Below are positions 39,916 through 40,247 of a DNA stretch of 40,247 nucleotides, piece by piece; the stretch's first letter is position 1, and the number at the start of each line of letters is the position of its first letter. Where the stretch lies: assembly GCA_040255405.1 (NCBI GenBank), contig JBDZUX010000025.1, forward strand, positions 1 to 40,247. Reading direction: 5' to 3'. This DNA comes from 66-474 sp040255405. Lineage in GTDB: Bacteria > Pseudomonadota > Gammaproteobacteria > Xanthomonadales > Rhodanobacteraceae. The notes under the pieces are model-generated. The model was given only the letters and a program-made list of their open reading frames with translations, searched no databases and was not told where the DNA came from. The position numbers were made by a program, and so were the translations under genes.

Positions 39916-40247
39916 GGGGCGATCCGGTTCGCGGCTTCGACTGCGCGCATGGGCGTGCCTTCCACATCCGGCAACTGTTCGGGTCCGACCGCGCCGCCCG
40001 AGACGATGAATGCCATCGCCTGGTCCATGCTCCAGTCGGTGGCGATCAGGCGTTCGGTCGGTACCAGTTCGAGGTAGCCGCCGGTGGGGTTGGGCGTGGT
40101 CGGCACGTACACCGCGGCGATTTCGCGGCCGGCGGCGTCGATGAAGGTGCGGGTGACGAACCCCACCGATTTCAGCTGCGGCGACGGAAAATCGATCAGC
40201 ACCACGCGCTGCGTGCCGCCGGGCTTGTTGCGCATCAGCGTCATCAG
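39912..40247 (-). CDS. DUF502 family membrane protein, 5' part beyond window
   Basis: The C-terminal 111 residues of a gene entering from the right edge. RVVLIDFPSPQLKSVGFVTRTF, in which the pattern V-L-x-x-P and L-G-F-V-T is seen, then VYVPTTPNPTGGYLELVP and MAFIVSGGAVGPEQLP are the DUF502 signature. Full-length members are about 200-230 residues with two membrane helices at the N-terminus, which would lie outside the window. Function is unknown. Its stop is coupled to the thpR start. Confidence 0.88.
   Translation of the reverse strand: MMTLMRNKPGGTQRVVLIDFPSPQLKSVGFVTRTFIDAAGREIAAVYVPTTPNPTGGYLELVPTERLIATDWSMDQAMAFIVSGGAVGPEQLPDVEGTPMRAVEAANRIAP

Overview
The window is dense, very GC-rich chromosomal DNA. 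Its gene content fits a gammaproteobacterium of the Xanthomonadales/Lysobacterales, most likely Rhodanobacteraceae or a relative. Pointers are the rpoE-rseA-mucD order, a three-subunit transhydrogenase (pntAA/pntAB/pntB), a PiuC/Fiu iron module, S53 peptidases, a subclass B3 metallo-beta-lactamase, and the style of the intergenic palindromes. This placement is inferred by eye from protein families; no database was searched.

Layout. 1-2036 (-): fadJ, lacking only its last codons. 2115-4903 (+): a coupled pair, an orphan domain resembling the N-terminus of Ycf46-type AAA proteins and a large receiver/GAF/GGDEF/degenerate-EAL protein. 5004-7975 (+): the envelope-stress set rpoE, rseA, mucD. 8002-8105: a palindromic repeat. 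8168-11121 (+): an MBL-fold hydrolase, a TMEM43-family membrane protein and a secreted subclass B3 metallo-beta-lactamase. 11123-13199 (-): nitroreductase, 5'-3' exonuclease and Nudix hydrolase, joined by 4-base overlaps. 13347-18085 (+): the transhydrogenase, with pntAA separated from pntAB-pntB by an opposite-strand sigma factor/DUF3619-like/DUF3106 operon. 18236-19473: an unknown membrane protein and divergent sufT. 19845-24279 (+): two paralogous S53 peptidases flanking a small membrane protein. 24350-24838 (-): a one-domain asparaginase homologue. 25019-28316 (+): yajC-secD-secF. 28343-28670: an array of 82-base REP-like units. 28700-31522 (-): rapA. 31672-35068 (-): piuC, a DUF3147 protein and a Fiu-type siderophore receptor with a candidate Fur box. 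35388-37538 (-): an M13 lipoprotein peptidase. 37785-39248 (+): a beta-CASP MBL nuclease. 39304-40247 (-): thpR and a DUF502 protein cut by the window edge.

How the parts work together. Several blocks serve the envelope: RpoE/RseA/MucD quality control, the SecDF-YajC export motor, and secreted peptidases and beta-lactamase that would use that export route. Iron uptake (receptor plus PiuC) and NADPH supply (transhydrogenase) are conventional. The less ordinary material is the composite c-di-GMP protein with its orphan partner, the sigma module set between transhydrogenase subunits, the truncated asparaginase, and a lively population of palindromic repeats. One repeat family supplies the stop codons of three genes, and two other repeats sit in frame inside MBL-fold genes. 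I saw no tRNA, rRNA, CRISPR array, integrase, transposase or prophage gene.
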